DNA of 64,000 nucleotides from Selenomonas sp. AE3005. GTDB lineage: Bacteria > Bacillota > Negativicutes > Selenomonadales > Selenomonadaceae. The notes under the pieces were generated by a model, which made no database searches, was not told the origin of the DNA, and saw only the letters and a list, made by a program, of their open reading frames with translations. The stretch is from assembly GCF_905233635.1 (NCBI RefSeq), contig NZ_CAJODG010000002.1, positions 62,001 through 126,000 of the forward strand. The letters are read 5' to 3'. Position numbers and translations under genes: made by a program. Below are positions 27,245 to 35,040 of this stretch, piece by piece (position 1 is the stretch's first letter; each line of letters starts with the position of its first letter).

Positions 27245-27261
27245 TTGGCACGGCAGTTGCA
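27245..27261 (+). promoter_or_regulatory. Sigma-54 (-24/-12) promoter of ptsHI
   Basis: TTGGCACGGCAGTTGCA matches the sigma-54 consensus exactly (TGGCAC, five bases, TTGCA; GG at 27247 and GC at 27259). Transcription would start about 27272, about 76 bases before ptsH. It is the only -24/-12 element I see in the window and lies between the sigma-54 activator gene and ptsH. Confidence 0.9.
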
Positions 27262-27347
27262 TTATTATAGGGCAGTTAAGTTATTTCATGTTCGCAGGCC
27301 GCGTCAGGCGGTTGGAATATGGTTATGTAAAGAGGAGAGATTTAAAA

Positions 27348-27614
27348 ATGACTCAGGAAACTGTAACGATTGAAAACAAGACTGGTATCCATGCTCGCCC
27401 GGCATCCATCTTCGTACAGACGGCTACGAAGTTCAAGTCCAAGGTTCAGATTCAGGCTAAGGGCAAGACTGTTGATGCCAAGTCCATTCTCATGATCATG
27501 AGCATGGGTCTTGTAAAAGGCACGGAAATCACGATCGTTGCTGATGGTCCGGATGAAGCTGATGCTGTAAAAGCTCTGAAGGAACTGGTTGATTCCAAGT
27601 TCGGCGAAGAATAA
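27348..27614 (+). CDS. ptsH: Phosphocarrier protein HPr
   Basis: An 88-residue HPr of the PTS. NKTGIHARPAS contains the phospho-acceptor His15, and AKSILMIMSMG contains Ser46, the HPr kinase site of Firmicutes. The ATG at 27348 follows AGAGGAGAG; the reading frame is open upstream but there is no ribosome site there. It receives phosphate from EI (ptsI, next gene) and passes it to sugar EIIs. Expression appears to depend on the sigma-54 promoter at 27245-27261. Confidence 0.97.
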   Translation: MTQETVTIENKTGIHARPASIFVQTATKFKSKVQIQAKGKTVDAKSILMIMSMGLVKGTEITIVADGPDEADAVKALKELVDSKFGEE

Positions 27615-27636
27615 TCATTAACCTGTAGGGTTAAGG

Positions 27637-27675
27637 CGCCTTCTTTCCAAGGAATGGAAACTTTGGGGGAAGGCG
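27637..27675 (+). other. Hairpin between ptsH and ptsI
   Basis: CGCCTTC (27637-27643) pairs with GAAGGCG (27669-27675), with an inner TTTCC/GGAAA extension, followed by TTTCTTG. It could act as a weak attenuator or RNA-stability element giving more HPr than EI. Its T run is short, so full termination is unlikely. Confidence 0.5.
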
Positions 27676-27719
27676 TTTCTTGTGTATATATAATGGTATG
27701 TGAATCAGGGGGAAAGAAA

Positions 27720-29432
27720 ATGGCAGAAGCAATCAGAGGTAAAGGCGTTATTTCCGGTATCGCCATCGGTAAAATCATGCTGGCAGGGCAGAATCTTGAC
27801 GGTTATCTCGTCAACTACCAGCCGGAAAGCAAAGAAGTAGAATTAAAAAAAGCTCAGGACGCCTTGACGGCTGTAGCTGAAACGCTGCGTGAAAATATTG
27901 ACCGTCTGCAGAAGCAGAATATGGTAGAACAGGCTGCAATCATGGAAGCACATCGTATGATGGTGCAGGACCCCATGATGGCGCAGAAAATCGAAGAGAA
28001 ACTGGCAGAAGATGCCAATGCTCCGCAGGCTGTGCTGAAAGCTGCTGAAGAACAGGCACAGATGTTTGAAATGATGGACGATGAATACTTCGCTGCCCGC
28101 GCTGTTGACCTGCGTGACGTTGGTAAGCGTGTAGCTAAGTACATTCTGGGCGTTAAGGAACCGGAACTGGGTGACGAGAAAGTTATCCTCTGCGGCCGTG
28201 AAATCGAGCCTTCCGTTATCGCCGGCATGCCGACTGATAAGATTGCCGGTGTAATCTTAGGTTCCGGCTCCACGACGGCACATGCTGTTATCATCGCTAA
28301 AGCCCGTGCTATCCCCACCATTGTTGGCCTCAACAAGGAAGACCGTATCGACAAGATTGCTGATGGCGACCATGTAATCATGGACGGTGAAGAAGGCAAG
28401 ATTATCGTGAACCCCAGCGAAGAAGAACTGGCTGGTTACAACGAAAAAATCAAGAAACAGCAGGAACTGGCTGCTCACTATGCACAGCTCAAGGACCTGC
28501 CGGCTGTTACGACGGACGGCGTGAAGGTTGACCTCATGGCCAACATCGGCACGCATATGGACGTGGACAATGCCCTGAAATATGGTGCCAAGGGTGTAGG
28601 TCTGTTCCGTTCTGAGTTCGTATTCATGGGCCGTCAGGATATCCCTAATGAAGAGGATCAGTTCAAGGCTTATAAGGAAGCTGTTGAAAAGTGCCAGGGC
28701 AACCTCTGCGTTATCCGTACCATGGATATCGGCGGTGACAAACCCCTGCCGTACCTCAACATTCCGGAAGAAGAAAATCCGTTCCTGGGCTACCGTGCTG
28801 TCCGTATCAGTCTGCAGCGCAAGGACCTCTTCCTGCCGCAGCTGAAAGCTATCCTGCGCGCTGGTGTATACGGCAAGGTTGGTATCATGGTGCCGATGAT
28901 TATCAACGTGGCTGAGTTCAAGAAGGTTAAGGAATTCATCGAAGAGGCTAAGCTGGAACTGGCGCATGAGGGCAAGGCTTATTCCGAGGATGTACAGGTT
29001 GGTATCATGGTCGAAACGCCGGCTGCTGCCGTGATGACGCCGGTCCTGGCTAAGTACGTGGACTTCTTCTCCATCGGTACTAATGACTTGGTTCAGTACA
29101 CGCTGGCTTGCGACCGTGGCAATGCCAACATCGCTGAACTCTACAACCACTTCAACCCGGCTGTTCTGCAGCTGATTCAGCGCACGATCACCAGCGCTCG
29201 TGAAAACGGTATCTGGGCTGGTATGTGCGGTGAGATGGCCAGCGATCCGAATGCTGCTGTAATCCTTATGGCTATGGGCATCAGCGAACTCTCCATGAGT
29301 GCTCCGTCCATTCCGCGCGTTAAGGAAAAAATCCGCAACATCAGCTCCACGAAAGCCAAGGAAATCCTCGCTGACGTGATGAAGATGGAAGATGGCGACG
29401 AAATCAAGGCATACCTCAGCAAGGTACTGTAA
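27720..29432 (+). CDS. ptsI: PTS enzyme I
   Basis: A 570-residue phosphoenolpyruvate-protein phosphotransferase. The phospho-histidine motif is GSTTAHAVIIAKARAIPTIVG; GVGLFRSEFVFM, DIGGDKPLPYL, GIMVETPAAA, and GMCGEMASD are PEP-binding domain signatures. The start is the ATG at 27720 after AGGGGGAAAG. EI takes phosphate from PEP and gives it to HPr. It is followed by a large inverted-repeat region that probably ends the transcript. Confidence 0.97.
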   Translation: MAEAIRGKGVISGIAIGKIMLAGQNLDGYLVNYQPESKEVELKKAQDALTAVAETLRENIDRLQKQNMVEQAAIMEAHRMMVQDPMMAQKIEEKLAEDANAPQAVLKAAEEQAQMFEMMDDEYFAARAVDLRDVGKRVAKYILGVKEPELGDEKVILCGREIEPSVIAGMPTDKIAGVILGSGSTTAHAVIIAKARAIPTIVGLNKEDRIDKIADGDHVIMDGEEGKIIVNPSEEELAGYNEKIKKQQELAAHYAQLKDLPAVTTDGVKVDLMANIGTHMDVDNALKYGAKGVGLFRSEFVFMGRQDIPNEEDQFKAYKEAVEKCQGNLCVIRTMDIGGDKPLPYLNIPEEENPFLGYRAVRISLQRKDLFLPQLKAILRAGVYGKVGIMVPMIINVAEFKKVKEFIEEAKLELAHEGKAYSEDVQVGIMVETPAAAVMTPVLAKYVDFFSIGTNDLVQYTLACDRGNANIAELYNHFNPAVLQLIQRTITSARENGIWAGMCGEMASDPNAAVILMAMGISELSMSAPSIPRVKEKIRNISSTKAKEILADVMKMEDGDEIKAYLSKVL

Positions 29433-29478
29433 TTTCAAGTTACATAGTCTCGCCATTGCGCCACTTGCCGTGCTTCGC

Positions 29479-29612
29479 TGAGACGGCTGGCTAAAAGAAA
29501 TTTTTGACCAATAATAAATCCCTATATAAAGGCTAAACTCGCTTACGCTCAAACAACGCCTTTATATAGGGATTTTTGTATGCAAAAATTTCTTTCTTAA
29601 CGCCAGCCGTCT
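29479..29612. repeat. Nested inverted repeat after ptsI
   Basis: An inner hairpin pairs AAATCCCTATATAAAGGC (29516-29533) with its complement at 29558-29575 (18 of 18). An outer arm AGACGGCTGGC plus TAAAAGAAATTTTT (29481-29505) pairs with AAAAATTTCTTTCTTAAC and GCCAGCCGTCT (29584-29612), with a small insertion. Weaker complementarity (cttgccg...cttcgctg against cagcg...cggcaag) extends outward to about 29463-29643. The inner stem with T runs may end both ptsI and the convergent HD gene; the outer arms are more than a terminator needs. Confidence 0.75.
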
Positions 29613-29663
29613 GCGCTGCGCACAGCAAGCAGCGCAGCGGCAAGGTACGTTGCCGCTGCTTAA

Positions 29664-30224
29664 TTACAGGCCGATTTCTTCGTGGTGTTCCTGCATGCCT
29701 TTGATGCAGTGTCCCATTACTTCGCCAAGTTCCATACCGAGGTTTTTGATACCGCGGTCGATGATTTCGCGGTTGCATTTGGCGGCGAATTTCTTGTCCT
29801 TGTATTTTTTCTTGAGAGATTTTACGGCCATGCCGTCCAGACGTTCCGGGCGCATGAGGGCGTAGGCCTGAATAATACCGGTGAGTTCGTCCACGGCAAA
29901 GAGGCTTTTCTCCAGATTGGTGACAGGCTGAGCCTCTTCTGTGGTAATGCCGTAACCGTGCGAGATAATGGCTTTGATATCTTCCTCGTCCACACCTTCG
30001 GGGGCGAGGAAGTCCCGGACATGGTGGCAGTGTTCATCGGGGTACTGCTCGTAATCCACATCATGAAGCCAGCCGATGGCGGCCCAGTGGTCCTTGTCTT
30101 CGCCGTAGGCCTCGGCCATGGCGCCCATGGCGGCACTGACAGCGGCTGCGTGATGGAAGAGGTGTTCTTCGCTGGTGTGTTTGGGTAAAATTTCCTTAGC
30201 GCGAGCGAGGGTTAATTTGCTCAT
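29664..30224 (-). CDS. HD-domain phosphohydrolase
   Basis: A 186-residue HD-superfamily protein. Metal-binding residues fit HLFHH (about residue 21-25), WLHDVDYEQYPD (the HD pair, about 52-54), and EHCHH downstream, then SHGYG. Substrate is not predictable; such stand-alone HD proteins can be nucleotide phosphohydrolases. It is convergent with ptsI. A strong promoter lies just upstream on the minus strand. Confidence 0.82.
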   Translation of the reverse strand: MSKLTLARAKEILPKHTSEEHLFHHAAAVSAAMGAMAEAYGEDKDHWAAIGWLHDVDYEQYPDEHCHHVRDFLAPEGVDEEDIKAIISHGYGITTEEAQPVTNLEKSLFAVDELTGIIQAYALMRPERLDGMAVKSLKKKYKDKKFAAKCNREIIDRGIKNLGMELGEVMGHCIKGMQEHHEEIGL

Positions 30225-30265
30225 GTATATGCCTCCAATGTGTAACTTTGTAAATATCTCCTGTT

Positions 30266-30294
30266 AGTATAGTTTTTTATGCGGCTGCTGTCAA
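30266..30294 (-). promoter_or_regulatory. Promoter of the HD gene
   Basis: On the minus strand TTGACA (30294-30289) and TATACT (30271-30266) are 17 bases apart. This abuts the stop codon of the upstream GGDEF gene, so the HD gene can be transcribed alone. Confidence 0.8.
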
Positions 30295-32490
30295 TCAGTT
30301 CCGGGGATGGGGGCTCTGGTAGTGGGCTACGGCCCAGCCGTCGCGGCCCCGTTCCTTTACCTGATAGAGCGCCTGGTCAGCATTGTACAGCAGCTCCTGA
30401 TAATCATGTCCGTGGGCAGGATAGAGGGCAATGCCGATGCTGGCGGAGAGTGGCGGTGTGGCATCAGGCTCCAGATTGTGCGCGGCCTCGATGATGCGCC
30501 GGGCAACGTTGTCTATGGTATGGCGTGGCAGGTTGTCCAATACCAAAATGAACTCATCACCGCCGAAACGTCCGGCGGCATCTCCTGCCCGGATGATATG
30601 TGTAAGGCTCAGGGCGAACCGCCGCAGGATATCATCACCGCGTGGGTGTCCTAAGGTGTCATTGGCCTCTTTGAAGTGGTCCAAATCGATGATGAACAGG
30701 GCGTGGCAATGGCCATCGGTGGGCGGCTGGGCGAGTATTTCGCCCCCGGCGGCCTCGATGGCGGCTTTGTTCAGCACACCGGTCAGGGCATCTGTTTCGG
30801 CCATGGCTTTGTAGATTTTTTTGCTATGGTTGGCCTCTTTCAGTTCCTCAATGGTTGATGTCAGGTCGTTGTTTTTTTCTTCGAGCAGGGCGCGGGCCTT
30901 TTCCATGGCTGTCTGGTGATGGTGCTGAAAGAAGATTCCGGCGAGCAGCAGGAGGAGAAGGCCAAAGACCATCCCTATCTGCAAGGGGTAAAAGGTCATG
31001 AGATGCTGCAGGGAGAAATCCGGCTCTGTTGCAATGATGTGTTTTTGAATGATATGCGTGCGCGTTTCGGGATTTATCTGGGTGATGGCTTTGTTTAAAA
31101 TCCCCTGCAGTATGCGCGGCTGATTGTTGGAGATAACCACGCTCATGGGGACGCTTATGGAGGCGTCGGGAATGATGGTCAGTTCCGGGTAGAGGGACAA
31201 GGGGCGGTCAATATCCAAGGTGCTGTTGCCAATCAGGGCCAGATCATACTGATTTTCGTTTACGAGATTGATGGCCTCACTGGCGGAAAACGCACTTTCC
31301 GAAAAATGCCAGTCAGGAAATTTTTGCCGTAAATATGTCAGCATGGAGGGCGTGCTCCGGGGAATAATCAGATTGACATTTTCCCCAATAGAGGGCAGAG
31401 TGCGGACTTTGCCGATGTAGGAGTAGGCCACTTCCAGCAGCGGCGTGGTATAGTAAAACGGCATGTGGGCCACTGAGCCGGCATAGATATCCAGCATCAT
31501 ATCGGCCTGGCCAGTGGTCAGCAGGTTGATGGCCTGCTCGTAGTCCGCGGCGTGGACATAGGTGAATTTGAGTCCGGAATTCCTGGCCAGAATATCTATG
31601 AGGTCAGGGTAAATTCCCCGGGCGTTATGATTAGTTTCATCGTATTCGATATACGGGGGTGCAGCGCCGTATATGGCTACACGCAAGGGGGATTGCCGGG
31701 CAATGAACTGGCTTTCCTCCGGGGTATAATGTATCAGCTGGAAGTCCAGCTGATGAGCCAGAAACTCGGAAAGCCCAGGTCCTAAACGGGGATTTTCCTG
31801 CGTGAGTTTTTGCAGGGCAGTTTCCATTTCCTGCAGCAGTTCCTGTTTGGCGCTGACAGTTGCCACACGGACGGGAATGCGGGCATAGGCCAGTAAGAAT
31901 TTCTCGGCAGGTGTGACATTGGTGGCCGTATCGACGACTAAATCAATGTCTTTGTCCTTCAGGGCCGTCAGCATGGCCGTTTGATCAGGGTACTCATAGA
32001 CGGAAACGGTCAGCTGGTGTTCCTGCCGGAACTGGGTAAAGGCAGCATTGGCTGGCCGTCCTCTTATAATGCCGACACGGGCACCGCTAAGGGTGTTTAA
32101 ATCCTTGGGATTGAAACGGGTATCGCCCGGTGCGGTGTAAAATCCCTCCACGTCATAACCGAAGTTGGATTCACCAAAGACTAGGGTGTGGGTGTTCTTT
32201 AAAGAGGGGGGATATTCTACAGAAAGCAGCAGGTCGATGTCGGCATTGAACAAGCTGTTATAGGCGTCTTCCGGGGTAAGGGTGATAAGTTCATAGCCAC
32301 AGTCAGTCCGTTTGGATAATTCGTCCAGATATTGAATATAGTACTGACGGATAATGTGGGAATTTAACAGGGAGGTATCCGGCTGAATATAGCCAATCTT
32401 TACACAACGGTCCTCAGCAGAAAGCTGCCCGGGGAACGCTGGGGAAAAAATTATCCACAGGGCTAAGATACAGGATATAAGGGCCTTCAT
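30295..32490 (-). CDS. Diguanylate cyclase with two periplasmic solute-binding sensor domains
   Basis: A 731-residue sensor: signal peptide (ISCILALWIIFSPAFPG), two tandem solute-binding-protein domains (about residues 25-260 and 265-490), a membrane helix (about 500-520), a short coiled segment, and a GGDEF domain. The active loop RFGGDEF is intact, and RAGD five residues before it fits the inhibitory I-site, so it likely makes c-di-GMP under product control. The start is the ATG at 32490 after AAGGTGG; GTG codons at 32502 and 32499 overlap that site. Confidence 0.88.
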   Translation of the reverse strand: MKALISCILALWIIFSPAFPGQLSAEDRCVKIGYIQPDTSLLNSHIIRQYYIQYLDELSKRTDCGYELITLTPEDAYNSLFNADIDLLLSVEYPPSLKNTHTLVFGESNFGYDVEGFYTAPGDTRFNPKDLNTLSGARVGIIRGRPANAAFTQFRQEHQLTVSVYEYPDQTAMLTALKDKDIDLVVDTATNVTPAEKFLLAYARIPVRVATVSAKQELLQEMETALQKLTQENPRLGPGLSEFLAHQLDFQLIHYTPEESQFIARQSPLRVAIYGAAPPYIEYDETNHNARGIYPDLIDILARNSGLKFTYVHAADYEQAINLLTTGQADMMLDIYAGSVAHMPFYYTTPLLEVAYSYIGKVRTLPSIGENVNLIIPRSTPSMLTYLRQKFPDWHFSESAFSASEAINLVNENQYDLALIGNSTLDIDRPLSLYPELTIIPDASISVPMSVVISNNQPRILQGILNKAITQINPETRTHIIQKHIIATEPDFSLQHLMTFYPLQIGMVFGLLLLLLAGIFFQHHHQTAMEKARALLEEKNNDLTSTIEELKEANHSKKIYKAMAETDALTGVLNKAAIEAAGGEILAQPPTDGHCHALFIIDLDHFKEANDTLGHPRGDDILRRFALSLTHIIRAGDAAGRFGGDEFILVLDNLPRHTIDNVARRIIEAAHNLEPDATPPLSASIGIALYPAHGHDYQELLYNADQALYQVKERGRDGWAVAHYQSPHPRN

Positions 32491-32648
32491 TTTGTTCACC
32501 ACCTTGTATGCATAGCTATATAGGCACTAATTCGTGAAAAAGCGGTGATTTTCCTGCTGCTTATTTTACAGGAATATGTGGATAAAGCCGGGGTTGTACA
32601 CAGGTTATACACCTAAATTGGGGATAATGTGGATAAGTTTGTGGATAA
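32451..32648. other. Cluster of DnaA boxes
   Basis: Four perfect 9-mers of TTATCCACA occur within 200 bases: 32451-32459 on the plus strand and TGTGGATAA at 32577-32585, 32629-32637 and 32640-32648. A near match TTATACACC lies at 32605-32613. Three perfect boxes and the near match fall in the gap between the GGDEF gene and its upstream neighbour, so the cluster may be a DnaA-regulated promoter or a titration site. Confidence 0.75.
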
Positions 32649-32656
32649 CTGGGTGA

Positions 32657-33523
32657 TTATCTGCTATAAACGGTATCGTAAAGCGCATGAATGAATTTTT
32701 TTGTGTTGATATGAACCTGACTCATGGCAGGTTTTTCGTCATTTTCGAGCAGACGCATGGTGTTGCGGATATCGTTGTAGTCAAAGTACAGGGGAGCCAG
32801 TTCTTCAAAACGGGGATTGGTGTAATCGAGTGAACCCATGGTGGCGATATTCACATGAGCCTGGAAAATAGCCCGGCGCAGCCGCTGTTCCATGGCTTTG
32901 CACTCTTTTTCCGGTTCGGGGGCCTGCCTTTTTTGGGCAACGGCGGAGAACAGGTTTTTGAGGGCCGGGAGCTGGCCGTTGTTTTGGGCGATATAGCTGA
33001 TGATGTCAGATAAATCAGGGGCGGCGGGGCTGCTCAGGATTCCGAGTTCCTTTAAGGCGGTGTCACAGCGCTGCTGACTTGTCAGCTTGGGTGCAGCCGT
33101 CATTGGTGCCTTAGGGGTGAGATTTTGCAGGGAGTTTTGCAGATTTTGGGCAAAGGATTCCAGCCGCAGGTGCTCGCTGACACTGCGCAGGACGCTGACG
33201 ATTTCATTGCGGTTTAAGGGCTTGGTGATGTAGTAGTCAATGCCGTTTTCGTAGGCTTTGCCTACCATATCCTTGCTTTCTACCTGCGAGAGCATGATTA
33301 TTTTACCGGCAAAGCCGCCTTTGAGGCGGCGGACAGCTTCGATGCCGTCAATGCCCGGCATCAGCATATCAATTATGAGGATGTCGATAGAGGTGAGCTG
33401 AGCCGCTGTCAGGTCGGCTGCGGAGGGCAGTGACTGGCTGACTGTGCCCAGTTCATAGTCTTCGATTATATCCTGCAGCATCATGCGGATGGCCTCGTCG
33501 TCATCGATTAGCATTATATTCAT
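32657..33523 (-). CDS. Response regulator, GlnL/YcbB type
   Basis: A 288-residue protein with an N-terminal receiver domain (acidic DDD at residues 7-9, phospho-acceptor Asp52 in LIIDMLMPG, and a conserved Lys in ITKPLNR near 102), a linker rich in Q, P and A, and a C-terminal domain resembling YcbB/GlnL (MEQRLRRAIFQAHVNIATMG; NPRFEELAPLYFDYNDIR). Such regulators act with the kinase type encoded upstream. Its start overlaps the kinase stop by four bases. Confidence 0.82.
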   Translation of the reverse strand: MNIMLIDDDEAIRMMLQDIIEDYELGTVSQSLPSAADLTAAQLTSIDILIIDMLMPGIDGIEAVRRLKGGFAGKIIMLSQVESKDMVGKAYENGIDYYITKPLNRNEIVSVLRSVSEHLRLESFAQNLQNSLQNLTPKAPMTAAPKLTSQQRCDTALKELGILSSPAAPDLSDIISYIAQNNGQLPALKNLFSAVAQKRQAPEPEKECKAMEQRLRRAIFQAHVNIATMGSLDYTNPRFEELAPLYFDYNDIRNTMRLLENDEKPAMSQVHINTKKFIHALYDTVYSR

Positions 33524-34860
33524 GGTTGTACTCCTTGGTTGGTGTTATTTTTGTGCAGTTTATCGCAGGGCAGGATGAGATGGCAGGTAACTTCGTCCTT
33601 GCCATCTGATGTGATGGAAATATGGCCGCCGAGCTCCTCTGTCTGATGTTTTACGTATGTCAGCCCTACGCCGCTGGAGGCCTTGCCGGAACTGTCGAAT
33701 TTTGTAGTATACCCCGGGGTAAAGATTCTTGTCAGGCGCTGGGGCGGTATATAGCTGCCGGTGTTTTCCAGCGTGATGATGAGTTTGTTGTCGCCATGGC
33801 CGCCGTCAATGGTGAGGGTGATGGTTCCCCGTGTGGGGATGGCTTCAATGGCGTTGGCGGTGAGGTTATTCAGGATAGACAGCAGGAGGAAGACATTGAG
33901 GGGCGGCAGTCCTTTGGGGACATTGGTGAAAAAGAGGATTTCCTTGTTTTGGGTACGGGCGTATTTTTTTTGCATGTGGACGAGGAGCTGGGCGATTTTA
34001 TCGGGGGGCAGGAAGTCGTCCACACGGCGGCTCTTTGTGAGTTCGCGCAGACTGGCGTAAATCCGCTGATTGGTTTTCTTGATTTCGTGGCATTGTCCGG
34101 CAATACGCAGCAGTTCCTGTGCCAGCCACTTTCCCTCCGGCGTCCGGGCGGCGGCCTTCAGCTCTTCGTAGACGTTATAGCAGTCCCGGGTGACTGCTTC
34201 GGCACTGGTCAGGGTGTAGCGCAGTTCAAAGACTTCTTCGTATAGGCCCGATATCAGCATGGTCAGGCGGTTCTTTTCCTTGGTTTTTCTGTCCAGCCGC
34301 ATTTCCGTGTTGTAGAGCTGGAACAGGAAGAAAAAGGAGAGGATGAAGAAACAGCGCAGGATGGCAATGAGTATCAGCCTTATCAGCATGCCGAAGGTGA
34401 AGCTCTCTGCCTGCTTATAGGCGATGGCATTCATGGCGGCCAGCTCCCCGACGCTGGCAAAAACCTCTGCCACGATGGCCCAGACAGCAATGCTCAGGGC
34501 CTGCTCGTAGATGGAGCGCCGGTTTAGCTCCGGCAGGGCAAAGAACAGGGAATAGCAAAAGTAATAGAAGAAATTGGGAATATGGGCGATAAAAGCCTCG
34601 CTGGGGGGGAGCCCATAGAAGATGTCCAGCCCCGTGCGAAAGAGGGTGACGGCGATGCCGGCCACCGTGCCGGTGAACAGCCGGGGAAAGCGGCTGAGCC
34701 ACAGCAAAAATAGCAGGAATATCGGCGAGCCAAAGCTCACCCTGAAACTGGCAAAATCCCCCGAAAAAGGATGTATTTTCGGCTCTCCGGCCAGAGGAAC
34801 CAGAATTATCATAAAGAACAAAACAAAATAATCAAGGCGGCGCGGTTTGCCGTTTTCCAT
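33520..34860 (-). CDS. Sensor histidine kinase, GlnK/YcbA type
   Basis: A 446-residue membrane kinase: about six N-terminal helices (residues 10-200), a DHp region with the phospho-histidine in HEIKKTNQRIYASL (about residue 261), and an ATPase domain with N-box NNLTANAIEAI and G-box SSGVGLTYVK. It pairs with the regulator above. The divergent next gene is a dicarboxylate transporter, so the system may sense dicarboxylates rather than glutamine; that is inference. Confidence 0.82.
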   Translation of the reverse strand: MENGKPRRLDYFVLFFMIILVPLAGEPKIHPFSGDFASFRVSFGSPIFLLFLLWLSRFPRLFTGTVAGIAVTLFRTGLDIFYGLPPSEAFIAHIPNFFYYFCYSLFFALPELNRRSIYEQALSIAVWAIVAEVFASVGELAAMNAIAYKQAESFTFGMLIRLILIAILRCFFILSFFFLFQLYNTEMRLDRKTKEKNRLTMLISGLYEEVFELRYTLTSAEAVTRDCYNVYEELKAAARTPEGKWLAQELLRIAGQCHEIKKTNQRIYASLRELTKSRRVDDFLPPDKIAQLLVHMQKKYARTQNKEILFFTNVPKGLPPLNVFLLLSILNNLTANAIEAIPTRGTITLTIDGGHGDNKLIITLENTGSYIPPQRLTRIFTPGYTTKFDSSGKASSGVGLTYVKHQTEELGGHISITSDGKDEVTCHLILPCDKLHKNNTNQGVQP

Positions 34861-35040
34861 GGCGAAACTCCTTTGATATGAAAAAATTATGAAAAAATAA
34901 AATAAGTAAATTCATCGGATTGTGTAGTTTTTTGTAGTCATTCATTTATATTATTATCATCAATTGTACCATAAGTCAAACGGCAATTATATGAATAGTA
35001 GGTAAAGTAAGACTTATGGACTATTAAGGAGGTAAAAGAA
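34861..35040. other. Divergent gap between histidine kinase and DASS transporter
   Basis: A 180-base A/T-rich region between two divergent genes. It contains the ribosome sites of both and a run of TTATATTATTATCA, but no clear consensus promoter. Any operator for the adjacent response regulator would be expected here; I cannot point to a convincing repeat. Confidence 0.5.

Noticed and set aside
32577..32648. Interpreting the DnaA-box cluster as oriC
   Set aside because: No dnaA, dnaN, rpmH or AT-rich unwinding element is nearby; a regulatory or titration site is more economical.
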